DNA of 44,098 bases from a bacterium (GTDB lineage: Bacteria; BMS3Abin14), in the NCBI GenBank assembly GCA_029210965.1, contig JARGFZ010000023.1, positions 1 to 44,098 on the forward strand, in the 5' to 3' direction. The notes below the pieces were generated by a model that worked only from the letters and a program-made list of their open reading frames with translations, was not told the DNA's origin and ran no database searches. Below are positions 23,438 through 31,618 of this stretch, piece by piece (the stretch's first letter is position 1; every line of letters begins with the position of its first letter). The translations under genes were made by a program, and so were the position numbers.

Positions 23438-25455
23438 CCTTCCACCTCTCTGTAATGCGCCAGTTCCATGGTGAAACTCCCCCGGCCTTGAGTCATGGAG
23501 CGCAGGCTGGTCGTATAACCAAACATCTCGAGGAGAGGAACCTTCCCGCTGATCACCTCTACGTGACCCTGATTTTCTACCCCCTCGATAATGCCGCGGC
23601 GGTGGGTCAGGCTTCCCATGACATCTCCTGTAAAATCATCCGGAGTCTCAACCTGCACAGCCATGACCGGCTCCAGCAGGACCGGACCAGCATCTCGCAA
23701 GCACTGGTTCAGGGCGTTGGATGTTGCCGCTTTAAAGGCCACATCGGTTGACCGATCAGGATGATACTCGCCATCAAGCAGGAGGATTTTCATATCGATA
23801 ACAGGGTATCCTGCCTTGACGCCACTGGATGCGGCCTCCAAAGCCGCTTGCTCTATAATACGCTTCATTTCAGGCGGGATCTTTCCATCAGCGACCTGAT
23901 CTTCGAACTGTACGGCACCACCCATTAGCAAAGGCTGGACCTGGAGGGTGACTGTGGCCTCCTGGTCCTTTCCTGCTATCTCTCTTGCGAACCTTTCTGT
24001 TACCGAAACAGTTTTTGTTACTGTTTCCCGATAAGACACCTGGGGATTTCCTACCTTGCCCTGAACGTTAAATTCTGTAAATAATCGTTCTGAAAGAACA
24101 TCCAGGTGAAGCTCACCCATTCCACTTAAAATAACCTGCCCCGTTTCCTCATCCACACGAACCTGAAATGTAGGATCCTCTTCAGCAAGAACATCCAGAA
24201 CGCTCATTAGCTTTTCCTGATCCCTTACGCTTTTAGGTTCAATGGACACAAAAATCACCGGTTGCGGGAAGACGGGCTCCTCAAAGCTTATGGGGCTTTC
24301 AGGATCGCAAAAAGTATCACCGGTCTTTGCATTCTTCAGGCCCACAAGAGCCAGGATGTCTCCGGCGGCCATTTCCCTGATCTCTTCCCGCCGATTGGCG
24401 TGCATCCGCATTATTTTCATGGCGCGCTCAGCCTTTTGGGTTCTGGTATTAAGCATTCTGTCACCCAGTGCGCAACGCCCCGAATATATCCTCAGATAAT
24501 AAAGGGTTGGTCTTCCTGCATAAGCCATAACCTTGAACAGCAGGGCTGAGAACGGCTGGTCCACTTCCGGCAGTCTGACTTCAGGTTGATCCTTCCATTT
24601 TCCCTTCACCGGCGGCAGATCCTCAGGTGAAGGAAGATAACCGACAATGGCGTCAAGCAGAGGCTGCACACCCTTCTTTTTTAAAGAAGAGCCGCATAAT
24701 ACGGGCACGAAGCTGCCATTTATCGTTCCCTTTCTGATAGCCTCCTGAACAAGAACCGCAGGCACCTCTTTCTCCTCGAGATAGAGAGCCATTATCCGGT
24801 CGTCATGCTCTGACAGGGTCTCAAGCAGCTTGTCTCTCGATCTAAGGGCCGCATCAAGGTACTCGTCGGGAATTTCTGTTTTTTCAATCTTTTCTCCCTC
24901 AGGATCTGCCCAGTACAGGTTCACCATGTTTACGAGATCTATAATCCCCGCGAAGTTGGATTCGCTCCCTACAGGCATCTGAACCGGCAGAGGAACGGCC
25001 CCCAGAACCGCTCGTAAACCCTCGAGTACTTTATGATGGTCTGCTCCTATCCTATCCATTTTATTGATAAAAACCAACCTTGGTACAAGATATTTCTCAG
25101 CCTGCCTCCACACCTTTTCTGACTGGGGCTGGACGCCAGCTACTGCACAGAAAACAGCAACAGCTCCGTCGAGTACTCTAAGGGAACGCTCTACCTCGGC
25201 AGTAAAATCCACGTGTCCAGGAGTGTCTATAATGTTGATTGTGTGATCTTTCCAGATACAGGTAGTGGCAGCAGAAGTGATGGTTATCCCCCGCAGCTGC
25301 TCCTGGGGCATCCAGTCCATCTGTGCCGATCCCTGATCCACCTCCCCCATGCGGTGAATCTTCCCGGTGTAGAAGAGGATTCTCTCTGTAGTAGTGGTTT
25401 TGCCCGCATCAATGTGGGCAATAACACCAATATTTCGCATTTGGCTGATGGGCAT
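23434..25455 (-). CDS. fusA: elongation factor G (possibly a paralogue outside the str operon)
   Basis: A 673-residue translocase GTPase. P-loop AHIDAGKT (13-20), switch I region QLRGITITSAATT (about 53-65), DTPGH (77-81), NKMD (131-134), then domains II-V including GMGELHLDVLSERL and GDVMGSLTHRRG. The residue before RGITIT is Leu, where the usual EF-G has Glu (QERGITIT). The gene is not next to rpsL, rpsG or tuf, so it may be a second EF-G such as those common in this group. GAGG lies 5 nt before the ATG; ATG six codons in is an alternative. Downstream is the palindrome cluster. Confidence 0.93.
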   Translation of the reverse strand: MPISQMRNIGVIAHIDAGKTTTTERILFYTGKIHRMGEVDQGSAQMDWMPQEQLRGITITSAATTCIWKDHTINIIDTPGHVDFTAEVERSLRVLDGAVAVFCAVAGVQPQSEKVWRQAEKYLVPRLVFINKMDRIGADHHKVLEGLRAVLGAVPLPVQMPVGSESNFAGIIDLVNMVNLYWADPEGEKIEKTEIPDEYLDAALRSRDKLLETLSEHDDRIMALYLEEKEVPAVLVQEAIRKGTINGSFVPVLCGSSLKKKGVQPLLDAIVGYLPSPEDLPPVKGKWKDQPEVRLPEVDQPFSALLFKVMAYAGRPTLYYLRIYSGRCALGDRMLNTRTQKAERAMKIMRMHANRREEIREMAAGDILALVGLKNAKTGDTFCDPESPISFEEPVFPQPVIFVSIEPKSVRDQEKLMSVLDVLAEEDPTFQVRVDEETGQVILSGMGELHLDVLSERLFTEFNVQGKVGNPQVSYRETVTKTVSVTERFAREIAGKDQEATVTLQVQPLLMGGAVQFEDQVADGKIPPEMKRIIEQAALEAASSGVKAGYPVIDMKILLLDGEYHPDRSTDVAFKAATSNALNQCLRDAGPVLLEPVMAVQVETPDDFTGDVMGSLTHRRGIIEGVENQGHVEVISGKVPLLEMFGYTTSLRSMTQGRGSFTMELAHYREVEG

Positions 25456-25509
25456 CGGGGCCTCGCTAGGGGTCTGGTGAGGTTCTCCGATAGTCTCCCA
25501 GGCTCGGAG

Positions 25510-25537
25510 TTCCAGGTTCCAAATTCCAGGTAAACCA
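25510..25537. repeat. heptamer array, CCTGGAA family, inverted (4 units)
   Basis: Units AGTTCCA, GGTTCCA, AATTCCA, GGTAAAC; the inverted counterpart of 121-155. Confidence 0.75.
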
Positions 25538-25602
25538 GCAGGCTGACCTGTAAATATTAAAAAGTGATAAAATTGAATGAGGTAGCAGGGATAGGAATAA
25601 CA

Positions 25603-25676
25603 GTAGAAGTAGAAGTAGAAGTAGAAGCTGAAATATTGTCGATGCCCTTAACTTATACTTATACTTATACTTCTAC
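25603..25676. repeat. paired hexamer arrays with opposed, near-complementary units
   Basis: GTAGAA repeated four times at about 25603-25627 is followed 24 bp later by ACTTAT repeated three times plus ACTTCTAC (25651-25676). The second array is close to the reverse complement of the first, so the RNA could fold into a long imperfect hairpin. The unit here is 6 bp, not 7. Confidence 0.7.
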
Positions 25677-25689
25677 GTATCCAACCCTC

Positions 25690-25717
25690 TGCACTTTACA
25701 CTTTGCATTCTCTATAG
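25690..25717. repeat. heptamer array, GAGTGTA family, inverted (4 units)
   Basis: Units TGCACTT, TACACTT, TGCATTC, TCTATAG. The array overlaps the rodZ stop codon at 25712-25714. Confidence 0.7.
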
Positions 25718-26464
25718 ATTATCTTTCGTGATCACATAATTGGAAATGACCTGTCCGGAAGTTCCCAGCGGCCCGAACCGTTTTCCGTTTAACTCGAACA
25801 TTATACCACCGGCATTACCTATATAAAGGGTTACCCTGTCCACAGCCTTGAGTCTGATCTCATCTCCCGATTTCATGGTAGTTTCCCACGGTTCGGATGA
25901 ATCCGCCTGGATTCTCAACCATGTTTTTTCAGTTGCTCTCAGGAGAAGGTCCAACTCTATTATCGGCTCTTCCCTGGCAAACCCTTCCTGGGCGACCTCC
26001 GGAGCTACCAGTCCCGTGGCTTCAGTCTGAACTGTTCCCTTTTCCTGTACCCCATCCTCACCTTTTTTATCCCCCCCATGAAGAAGAATGCCGCCGGTGA
26101 CAAGGGCCGCCAAAAGGAATCCAGACAGGATGAGGGGCGTTATCCTTTTGGAACCGCTGGTTCCATTACCCTCCTCTGCAGGTTCTTCGGAATAGATCTG
26201 GTCTACGAGATCCATGAGAGGCAAGGGATCGCTTTCAAGCTCGGCACAGATTGCCCTTATGAAGCCTTTGATAAAAACCGGTCCAGGCAGATCATCCAAA
26301 TTGCCATCTTCTATGGAGTGCAGATATCTGGCTCCAATCCTTGTTCGGGTGGCCAGATCGTTGACTTCCATGCCCGCATCGGTCCTGCAGCTTCTGATCC
26401 TTCCCCCCAGCTCCCCGGCAAGGAGGAGTGCCTCATTCGATGAGGTCCAGGTAGCCTCTTGCAA
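25712..26464 (-). CDS. RodZ-like cytoskeleton/helix-turn-helix membrane protein
   Basis: A 250-residue bitopic protein. An N-terminal Xre-type helix-turn-helix of the RodZ kind is at about 18-78 (LGGRIRSCRTDAGM, LATRTRIGARYLHSIEDG), one membrane helix at about 109-128, and a periplasmic DUF4115 domain at about 165-250 (ATEKTWLRIQADS, FGPLGTSGQVISNYVI). RodZ links MreB filaments to the cell-wall elongation machinery. No ATG suits the HTH start; TTG at 26464 has AGGAGG with a 7-nt spacer, so it is the likely start and the gene overlaps the TPR gene's end by 32 nt. The stop lies inside a repeat array. Confidence 0.87.
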   Translation of the reverse strand: MQEATWTSSNEALLLAGELGGRIRSCRTDAGMEVNDLATRTRIGARYLHSIEDGNLDDLPGPVFIKGFIRAICAELESDPLPLMDLVDQIYSEEPAEEGNGTSGSKRITPLILSGFLLAALVTGGILLHGGDKKGEDGVQEKGTVQTEATGLVAPEVAQEGFAREEPIIELDLLLRATEKTWLRIQADSSEPWETTMKSGDEIRLKAVDRVTLYIGNAGGIMFELNGKRFGPLGTSGQVISNYVITKDNL

Positions 26465-27194
26465 GTCTGGCCTCCTCACTGTTTCGGTCAACAAGATCCA
26501 CGACCACATTGAATTCCCGTCTTGCGGCAACAAAATCTTTCTCTTTGTAATATACGATACCCAGATTAAGCCTTGCGCTTGCAAATTTTGGTAATCTCTG
26601 CACTATGTCCTGCAGGATTATCTTGGCTTTGTCGTACCTGCCCTCATCCAGATAGATCGTTGCGATCCGGTTCTCGGTATCAGGCTGATTGTCCTTGATG
26701 TTGAGAGCCCTTTTCAACATCTCCAGAGCTCTGGCTGACTCTCCCTTTTTGTAGTATGCCCAACCGATGATGGTCATAGCCCTCTCAGGCGTGTCGTAAT
26801 TTACTTCCTCCAGGGCCTTCTGACAGGATTCAATGGCCTCATCCCACCGCCCCAGCTTCAAATAGGCGTAACCAAGGTTGTTGTAGGCATCAGCGTGTTT
26901 TTTGTTAAGTTCAATTGTCCTTTTAAACTCCTCCATAGCCAACTCGGGTTCCTCACGAAGAAGATGCACTGTACCGAGAGCGAAATGGACATCCGGCTCC
27001 TTGGGGATCAGTCTCGATGCCTTCGTAAGCTCGAACAATGCCAGTTCCACATTACCCTTACTCAGATAATTAGAGCCTAACTTCATGTGAATCTCGCCTT
27101 CTCTCTGATCGGTTGCCTTCATCTGGGAGGTTCCCGCACAGGAAAGGCTCAATAAGGATAATAGCATGGCAAACAGCAAGACCACGATTTTCAT
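26433..27194 (-). CDS. TPR-repeat lipoprotein (PilW/PilF-like)
   Basis: A 253-residue outer- or inner-membrane-anchored lipoprotein. The signal MKIVVLLFAMLLSLLSLSC ends in lipobox Cys19. About six TPR units follow from residue 35, including YNNLGYAYLKLGRWDEAI and ARLNLGIVYYKEKDFVAA. TPR lipoproteins of this form (PilW/PilF) help assemble type IV pilus secretins, and in other Proteobacteria such a gene sits beside rodZ, as here. No other pilus gene is in the window. The frame is open to a TTG at 27215 directly after GGGAGG; ATG 27194 gives a clean signal peptide. Confidence 0.82.
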   Translation of the reverse strand: MKIVVLLFAMLLSLLSLSCAGTSQMKATDQREGEIHMKLGSNYLSKGNVELALFELTKASRLIPKEPDVHFALGTVHLLREEPELAMEEFKRTIELNKKHADAYNNLGYAYLKLGRWDEAIESCQKALEEVNYDTPERAMTIIGWAYYKKGESARALEMLKRALNIKDNQPDTENRIATIYLDEGRYDKAKIILQDIVQRLPKFASARLNLGIVYYKEKDFVAARREFNVVVDLVDRNSEEARLARGYLDLIE

Positions 27195-27238
27195 ATTTGT
27201 TTTCAAATCTCCCAACCTCCCGATACACTTAATAATTT

Positions 27239-28225
27239 CTAAAACCTTGAGAGAAACCTTATTACTTCCATCCTGTTCTTTTTCACAGGCAGGAAGCTTT
27301 CGTTAAGCCCTGCAGGAACTTCTACATTGCCAAGAGCCAACTCTTCACTGGACCATTCGACCACTTCCTGCACAACTGCTTCAGGCTCCTCGGGTATTTC
27401 CTTTTCCTCATCCAATTCAGTGTTCTCAACGGCCTCGAACCGTTCCGATTCCTCCTCAACCATCTCCTCGTCATCCTGGACATCGGCTGGTTCTTCAGGA
27501 ACAGAGAACTCTTCCTCGATCTTTACCGACTCCCTTTTGCTCTTATTTAACTTGGTTTTATCAGCAACATCAGGTTTTAAAAAAGCCTGCTTCAGAAGTT
27601 CATCAAAATCCCCCTCTGCTATGACAACACCTTTCATGCCGGAAGATTCGGTACCATCAATATCTTCTTCATCAAAACCCTCAGGTTCCTCTTCATCGAT
27701 CTCTTCGTATTCCCCCGCTTCGATCTCATCTTCATCCGCCAACTCCTCCGGTTCATCATCGTCGATCCCCACATATTCCACCCCTTCGATCTCATCTACT
27801 TCCGCCAACGCCTCCGTCTCATCCAGTTTCTCCAACTCCGCAATTACCGGCGCCGCATATAGGATCTCTTTTTCAACCCAGGCAGACCTCTGGTCAGGAG
27901 TCATCGTCTCCCACGGGACCTCTTCAAGGATCGACCCCATTTCTTCAACGAAAACAATTGCCTCCTCAAGAACCTCCTCCTTCCGGTCAAGGGAATAAGG
28001 GTTCTCATCACACCCATAGACCACGTGTATCCCTGGTTCCAGCATGTAGAAGATAATGTAGGATTCCAGATTCCCACTGGAGTGGCCGGTAATGATGTAC
28101 ACCTCAGACGGTTCCGAGCTGTGTTCCCCAACGGAGACACGAACCTTGTTCATGCCGCGGTGAACCATGGCAAGAGAGTTCTGATCTATAGGTACCGATT
28201 GCACGTTAGAAAGGAGTTCAAACAT
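27239..28225 (-). CDS. hypothetical protein with acidic low-complexity region
   Basis: A 328-residue protein I do not recognise. Residues 1-110 look folded (VHRGMNKVRVSVGEH, then EVYIITGHSSGNLESYIIFY and GIHVVYGCDENPYSLD). Residues about 130-300 are extremely rich in Glu and Asp, with a diverged repeat of about 20 residues (DEIEGVEYVGIDDDEPEELA, then DEIEAGEYEEIDEEEPEGFD). It is probably cytoplasmic since no signal or membrane span is seen. It sits 44 nt upstream of the TPR lipoprotein in the same direction. GAGGG is only 1-2 nt from the ATG, which is unusually close. Confidence 0.75.
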   Translation of the reverse strand: MFELLSNVQSVPIDQNSLAMVHRGMNKVRVSVGEHSSEPSEVYIITGHSSGNLESYIIFYMLEPGIHVVYGCDENPYSLDRKEEVLEEAIVFVEEMGSILEEVPWETMTPDQRSAWVEKEILYAAPVIAELEKLDETEALAEVDEIEGVEYVGIDDDEPEELADEDEIEAGEYEEIDEEEPEGFDEEDIDGTESSGMKGVVIAEGDFDELLKQAFLKPDVADKTKLNKSKRESVKIEEEFSVPEEPADVQDDEEMVEEESERFEAVENTELDEEKEIPEEPEAVVQEVVEWSSEELALGNVEVPAGLNESFLPVKKNRMEVIRFLSRF

Positions 28226-28298
28226 ACCCTCACCTCACTGACCTGAATTATCTGATTTTTGTACCATTTATAAGGGGTTTGGCGCAAGGAGAAGAACT

Positions 28299-28340
28299 GT
28301 GAACAGTGAATGGTGAGCGGTGAATGGTGAGCGGTGAACA
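28299..28340. repeat. heptamer array, GTGAACA/GTGAATG family (6 units)
   Basis: Units GTGAACA, GTGAATG, GTGAGCG, GTGAATG, GTGAGCG, GTGAACA; an almost mirror-ordered series between divergent genes. Confidence 0.9.
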
Positions 28341-28391
28341 GGGTACTGTTGAGAAAATGCACTATTCCATGAAATTTCATTTCTTTAACCC

Positions 28392-28419
28392 ATTCACAAT
28401 TCACTATTCACTTTTCACC
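28392..28419. repeat. heptamer array, ATTCACT family (4 units)
   Basis: Units ATTCACA, ATTCACT, ATTCACT, TTTCACC. This is the reverse-complement family of the array at 28299-28340, 50 bp away. Confidence 0.85.
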
Positions 28420-28466
28420 TCTCTTTAAAGCTACCGTCTGTCTTGCATATCTGTTATTTAGTTAAC

Positions 28467-30113
28467 ATGGAAACTGACATTCTTATCATTGGTAGCGGTG
28501 TGGCAGGTCTCATGACCGCCCTCAAATCCTCCAGCTTCGCCAACGTCACCATCGTCACAAAAAAAGAAGCTGAGGACACCTCCACCAGCAAGGCGCAGGG
28601 TGGGATCGCCACTGTCCTGGACGATGTCGACAGGTTTGAATACCACATCCGTGACACCCTGAACGCTGGTGCCGGACTGTGCCATGAGGATGTGGTGGAG
28701 GTTATTGTTACCGATGGTCCCCAGGCCATTCGTGAACTCATAGACATGGGTGCACACTTTACCGTATCCAAGAACGGTGATCTTGATCTCGGGCGGGAGG
28801 GCGGCCACAGCCACCGGCGTATTGTCCACTCACAGGACATGACAGGGCGCGAGATACAGAGAGTCCTGCTGGAAACAGTGCGGCGATCAGACAAAATACG
28901 CCTCCTTGAGCACCACACGGCGCTTAACCTTGTCACTTCCGGTACCATCAGCGGAATTTTGCCTGAAAACTCGTCCGAAGATAGATGTGTAGGCTGCTAT
29001 GTTCACGATACCAAAACGGGCGAGATCATACATTTTCTGGCTCGCGCTGTCGTGCTGGCAACCGGCGGAGCCGGGAAGGCCTACCTTTACACCAGCAACC
29101 CCGATGTAGCTTCCGGTGCCGGCGTAGCGTTAGCTTATCGGGTAGGTGCTGATATAGCCAACATGGAGTTTATTCAGTTTCATCCCACATGCCTGTTCCA
29201 TCCAGAGGCTAAATCGTTTCTGATAAGCGAAGCTGTCCGCGGTGAAGGGGCCATACTGAGGACCCTGGATGGCCGGGCTTTCATGGAGGATTACCACCCC
29301 ATGAAAGATCTGGCCCCGAGGGACATCGTAGCCAGAGCTATCGACAGCGAACTTAAGAAGAAAGGAGACGATTTCGTTCATCTGGATATTACTCACAAAC
29401 CAGCCAGAGAGATCATTGATCGGTTCCCAAACATCTATCAACAATGTCTGGAGTACGGTTTTGATATGACCAAGGATCCTCTTCCTGTAGTTCCTGCTGC
29501 CCACTACCTATGCGGTGGGGTTCTTACCGACCTGGATGGGAAAACCACCATCCCGAGGCTTTACGCTTGCGGCGAGACAGCTTGCACCGGTCTCCACGGC
29601 GCCAACCGCCTTGCCAGCAACTCCCTTCTCGAGGCCCTTGTCATGGCGGACAGGATCGCCAGCTCTTTCCGGAAAGATTGGGACACTTTGTTGCCGCCAT
29701 CGGGTGACGGGATCCCCCCCTGGGACCCAGGGGATTCGGTGGACTCGGATGAGAACGTTGTCATTACCCATAACTGGGACGAGATCCGAAGAACCATGTG
29801 GAACTACGTGGGGATCGTGCGCACCGACAGAAGGCTTCAAAGGGCTCTTGACAGGATCTTGCTGCTCAAGAAGGAAGTGGAAGAATATTACTGGGATTTC
29901 AAGATAACAAGAGAACTCATCGAACTGAGGAACCTCGTTTCTGTCTCCCTGCTCATCATCCGTTGCGCCATGGCCAGGAAAGAGAGCCGCGGTCTTCACT
30001 ATACCCTGGACTACCCCGAGCAGGACGAGGCGTACCGGAAAGATACGGTGATAAATCGAAGGCAGTATATGAAGAAGCAGAATGCAGAACGCAGAACGCA
30101 GGACGCAGAATAA
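28467..30113 (+). CDS. nadB: L-aspartate oxidase
   Basis: A 548-residue FAD enzyme that oxidises L-aspartate to iminoaspartate, the first step of de novo NAD synthesis (fumarate or O2 as acceptor). The FAD-binding GSGVAGLMTAL (about 9-19), the TSKAQGGIA and REGGHSHRRIVHSQD motifs, LATGGAGKAYLYTSNP, the substrate-site HLDITHKP and the GETACTGLHGANRLASNSLL signature are all present. It is paired with no nadA here. ATG 28467 puts the FAD motif at the normal position; the frame is open to TTG 28443, and neither has a clear SD. The last residues (KKQNAERRTQDAE) are encoded by a heptamer array. Confidence 0.96.
   Translation: METDILIIGSGVAGLMTALKSSSFANVTIVTKKEAEDTSTSKAQGGIATVLDDVDRFEYHIRDTLNAGAGLCHEDVVEVIVTDGPQAIRELIDMGAHFTVSKNGDLDLGREGGHSHRRIVHSQDMTGREIQRVLLETVRRSDKIRLLEHHTALNLVTSGTISGILPENSSEDRCVGCYVHDTKTGEIIHFLARAVVLATGGAGKAYLYTSNPDVASGAGVALAYRVGADIANMEFIQFHPTCLFHPEAKSFLISEAVRGEGAILRTLDGRAFMEDYHPMKDLAPRDIVARAIDSELKKKGDDFVHLDITHKPAREIIDRFPNIYQQCLEYGFDMTKDPLPVVPAAHYLCGGVLTDLDGKTTIPRLYACGETACTGLHGANRLASNSLLEALVMADRIASSFRKDWDTLLPPSGDGIPPWDPGDSVDSDENVVITHNWDEIRRTMWNYVGIVRTDRRLQRALDRILLLKKEVEEYYWDFKITRELIELRNLVSVSLLIIRCAMARKESRGLHYTLDYPEQDEAYRKDTVINRRQYMKKQNAERRTQDAE
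30077..30111. repeat. heptamer array, GCAGAAC family (5 units), inside the nadB 3' end
   Basis: Units GCAGAAT, GCAGAAC, GCAGAAC, GCAGGAC, GCAGAAT. The array encodes the final codons of nadB and supplies the T of its TAA stop. Confidence 0.9.
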
Positions 30114-30181
30114 CACCAACTTCCGGGATTCTGGATTGTGAGTCCTATCTGAGATTTGAGATACCAACAAGGAATTTTAAT

Positions 30182-30457
30182 ATGATCGAAAAGCCCGACC
30201 AGCGCATTCTCAACCTTCGAAACGCCATCGACACCGTGGACAGCAGGATCATCGAGCTGCTGCAGGAACGATCTTCCCTGGCCAGAGAGATCGGTAATGT
30301 GAAAAAAGAGATCGGGATGGAGATCCTGGATCCCTCACGGGAGGGCAAGATCAGGAAGAAACTTGCAAGCGGCACTCAAGGTCCTATGGAAACGGGCGCA
30401 CTGGTGAGGATCTATGAGGTCATCATGGCGGAAAGCAGGAGGCTTCAAGAGGATTAG
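30182..30457 (+). CDS. chorismate mutase, AroQ type
   Basis: A 91-residue all-helical enzyme that converts chorismate to prephenate on the way to Phe and Tyr. Active-site residues of the AroQ fold are visible by comparison with the E. coli domain: Arg13, Arg30, Lys41, Asp50 and Arg53/Glu54 (LRNAIDTVDSRIIELLQER, then EILDPSRE). AAGGA lies 8 nt before the ATG at 30182, so the longer frame from 29963, which runs inside nadB, is not used. It is a stand-alone domain with no fused dehydratase. It follows nadB by 68 bp. Confidence 0.9.
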   Translation: MIEKPDQRILNLRNAIDTVDSRIIELLQERSSLAREIGNVKKEIGMEILDPSREGKIRKKLASGTQGPMETGALVRIYEVIMAESRRLQED

Positions 30458-30462
30458 GGAGC

Positions 30463-30497
30463 AGGAGCCAGTACCCAGGAGCCGGGAGCCAGGAGAA
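30463..30497. repeat. heptamer array, AGGAGCC (CTGGCTC family inverted, 5 units)
   Basis: Units AGGAGCC, AGTACCC, AGGAGCC, GGGAGCC, AGGAGAA, six bases after the chorismate mutase stop. Confidence 0.85.
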
Positions 30498-30573
30498 AAC
30501 CCATATTTCTTAGAAAGCGGTCGAAGCCAAAAACACAAATATCAGGGTAAACACGACTTATCCTACTATATGT

Positions 30574-30676
30574 CTAGCCCGCATTATTCATGATGTTTAT
30601 CGTGCCATTCCCATTTATCCATATTTGCCGCACAGTTAGCTGACATCTCATCACCATCATGAATAATGCGGGCTAG
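30574..30676. mobile_element. 103-bp MITE-like element with 22-bp perfect inverted termini
   Basis: The left end (30574-30595) begins CTAGCCCGCATTATTC and the right end (30655-30676) finishes AATAATGCGGGCTAG. The two 22-base arms are perfect reverse complements with 59 bp between them and no ORF. The outermost CTAG on each side may be a 4-bp target duplication. A 16-base relic of the right end lies at 18268-18283. It resembles a non-autonomous transposon; the parent family is not identified. Confidence 0.7.
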
Positions 30677-30960
30677 TTTCCGGATATCGGATCATTAACT
30701 GAAGACTAACAGCTGTCTGCTTTTTCCCCTATAAGCCAACACACAGATACCAGGCCTGTTACGCCAAAGGCGTGATTTCACCGTTTCAAACCGTATAATG
30801 CAGATGTTTATCCCCGATACTCCGACACTCAGTCTCCACCCCGATTCTCCGGTTCACCGCCTGCCCTGAGCCTGTCGAAGGGTTTCTCCGTTTCATTCCG
30901 AAGGAACTGTTATTCCACTCCGACACACCGATACGCCTTTATGCCGATACATCTTTTCTA
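30677..30960. other. gene-free spacer with known-type short repeats
   Basis: No gene is seen. It contains a TACGCC-AAA-GGCGTGA palindrome (30760-30775, third copy of the TCACGCC family), the GCCCTGAGCCTGTCGAAGGG motif (30863-30882), which recurs in many bacterial genomes, and loose CCGATAC/TCCGACA repeats at about 30816-30945. Confidence 0.6.
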
Positions 30961-31024
30961 CTGGCTCCTGTATCCTGGGTCCTGGTTCAAATTTAAGATC
31001 TGAGATCTGAGATCTGAGATCGGA
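30961..31024. repeat. two adjacent heptamer arrays (CTGGCTC x4, GATCTGA x4)
   Basis: CTGGCTC, CTGTATC, CTGGGTC, CTGGTTC (30961-30988), then GATCTGA, GATCTGA, GATCTGA, GATCGGA (30997-31024). Two different families lie end to end. Confidence 0.9.
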
Positions 31025-31038
31025 GATTGTGCAGTCTA

Positions 31039-31073
31039 CTGTTCACCGTAAACTGTTCACTGTTCACTGCTCT
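31039..31073. repeat. heptamer array, CTGTTCA family (5 units)
   Basis: Units CTGTTCA, CCGTAAA, CTGTTCA, CTGTTCA, CTGCTCT. It spans the stop codon of the hypothetical gene ending at 31057. Confidence 0.85.
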
Positions 31074-31449
31074 TTTCATACTCCCCCATCACATCTTCAG
31101 CGATCTCCCGGAAGTAAGGTGATGGACAGAAACGGATGAACCCGCTAAGGATCCAAAGCGCCTGGCCGCGGTTTCCCTGATCCATCTCGGAAGCAGCGGT
31201 GATGAGGGTCACCTCCAGCCTCTCAGCCCAGATCAGCTTCGTCTCGTACAACTCCTGAACCACCTTCACAAATCGGTTTTCGGACAACACTCTCTCAAAG
31301 TTCATCCCCTCCTTAAGCACCCAGGAAACCTGCCTTATTGCCTCGATGTTATCACTTGTGAAGTGCCCAAGAAGCTCCTCTGTCTCAAACTGGCCGAGAC
31401 GATCAAGGAGCCCAAAAAGTTCCGCTATTTTTTCGTCGGATAAATGCAT
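31057..31449 (-). CDS. hypothetical protein, mostly helical
   Basis: 130 residues, not recognised. The sequence is amphipathic-helical throughout (IAELFGLLDRLGQFETEELL, EAIRQVSWVLKEGM, GQALWILSGFIRFCPSPYF) with no signal, membrane span or metal motif. The last four or five residues (SSEQ) are encoded by repeat units. There is no clear SD before the ATG at 31449. It is transcribed in the same direction as the DUF2284 gene, about 170 bp away. Confidence 0.65.
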   Translation of the reverse strand: MHLSDEKIAELFGLLDRLGQFETEELLGHFTSDNIEAIRQVSWVLKEGMNFERVLSENRFVKVVQELYETKLIWAERLEVTLITAASEMDQGNRGQALWILSGFIRFCPSPYFREIAEDVMGEYEKSSEQ

Positions 31450-31586
31450 GGAATAGTTACACTTTCGGTGTCCGTTTGTGATTCAGGCTCGGAAAGGCCT
31501 GGTTCTGAATGCCATACCCCAAAGTGGCTGTAAAAGAATAGGGAATATGGGAGGAGGAGTTATGGCACAAACGCTGTTTTCTTCCT

Positions 31587-31614
31587 TATTCCCTATTCCT
31601 CATTCCCTCTTCGG
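31587..31614. repeat. heptamer array, TATTCCC family (4 units)
   Basis: Units TATTCCC, TATTCCT, CATTCCC, TCTTCGG, four bases beyond the DUF2284 stop. The family recurs at 34061-34088 and 34980-35014. Confidence 0.8.
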
Positions 31615-31618
31615 CTTT

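Noticed and set aside
29963-30181. N-terminal extension of chorismate mutase
   Set aside because: It lies in another frame of nadB and the repeat array; the ATG at 30182 has a good SD and starts the conserved fold.
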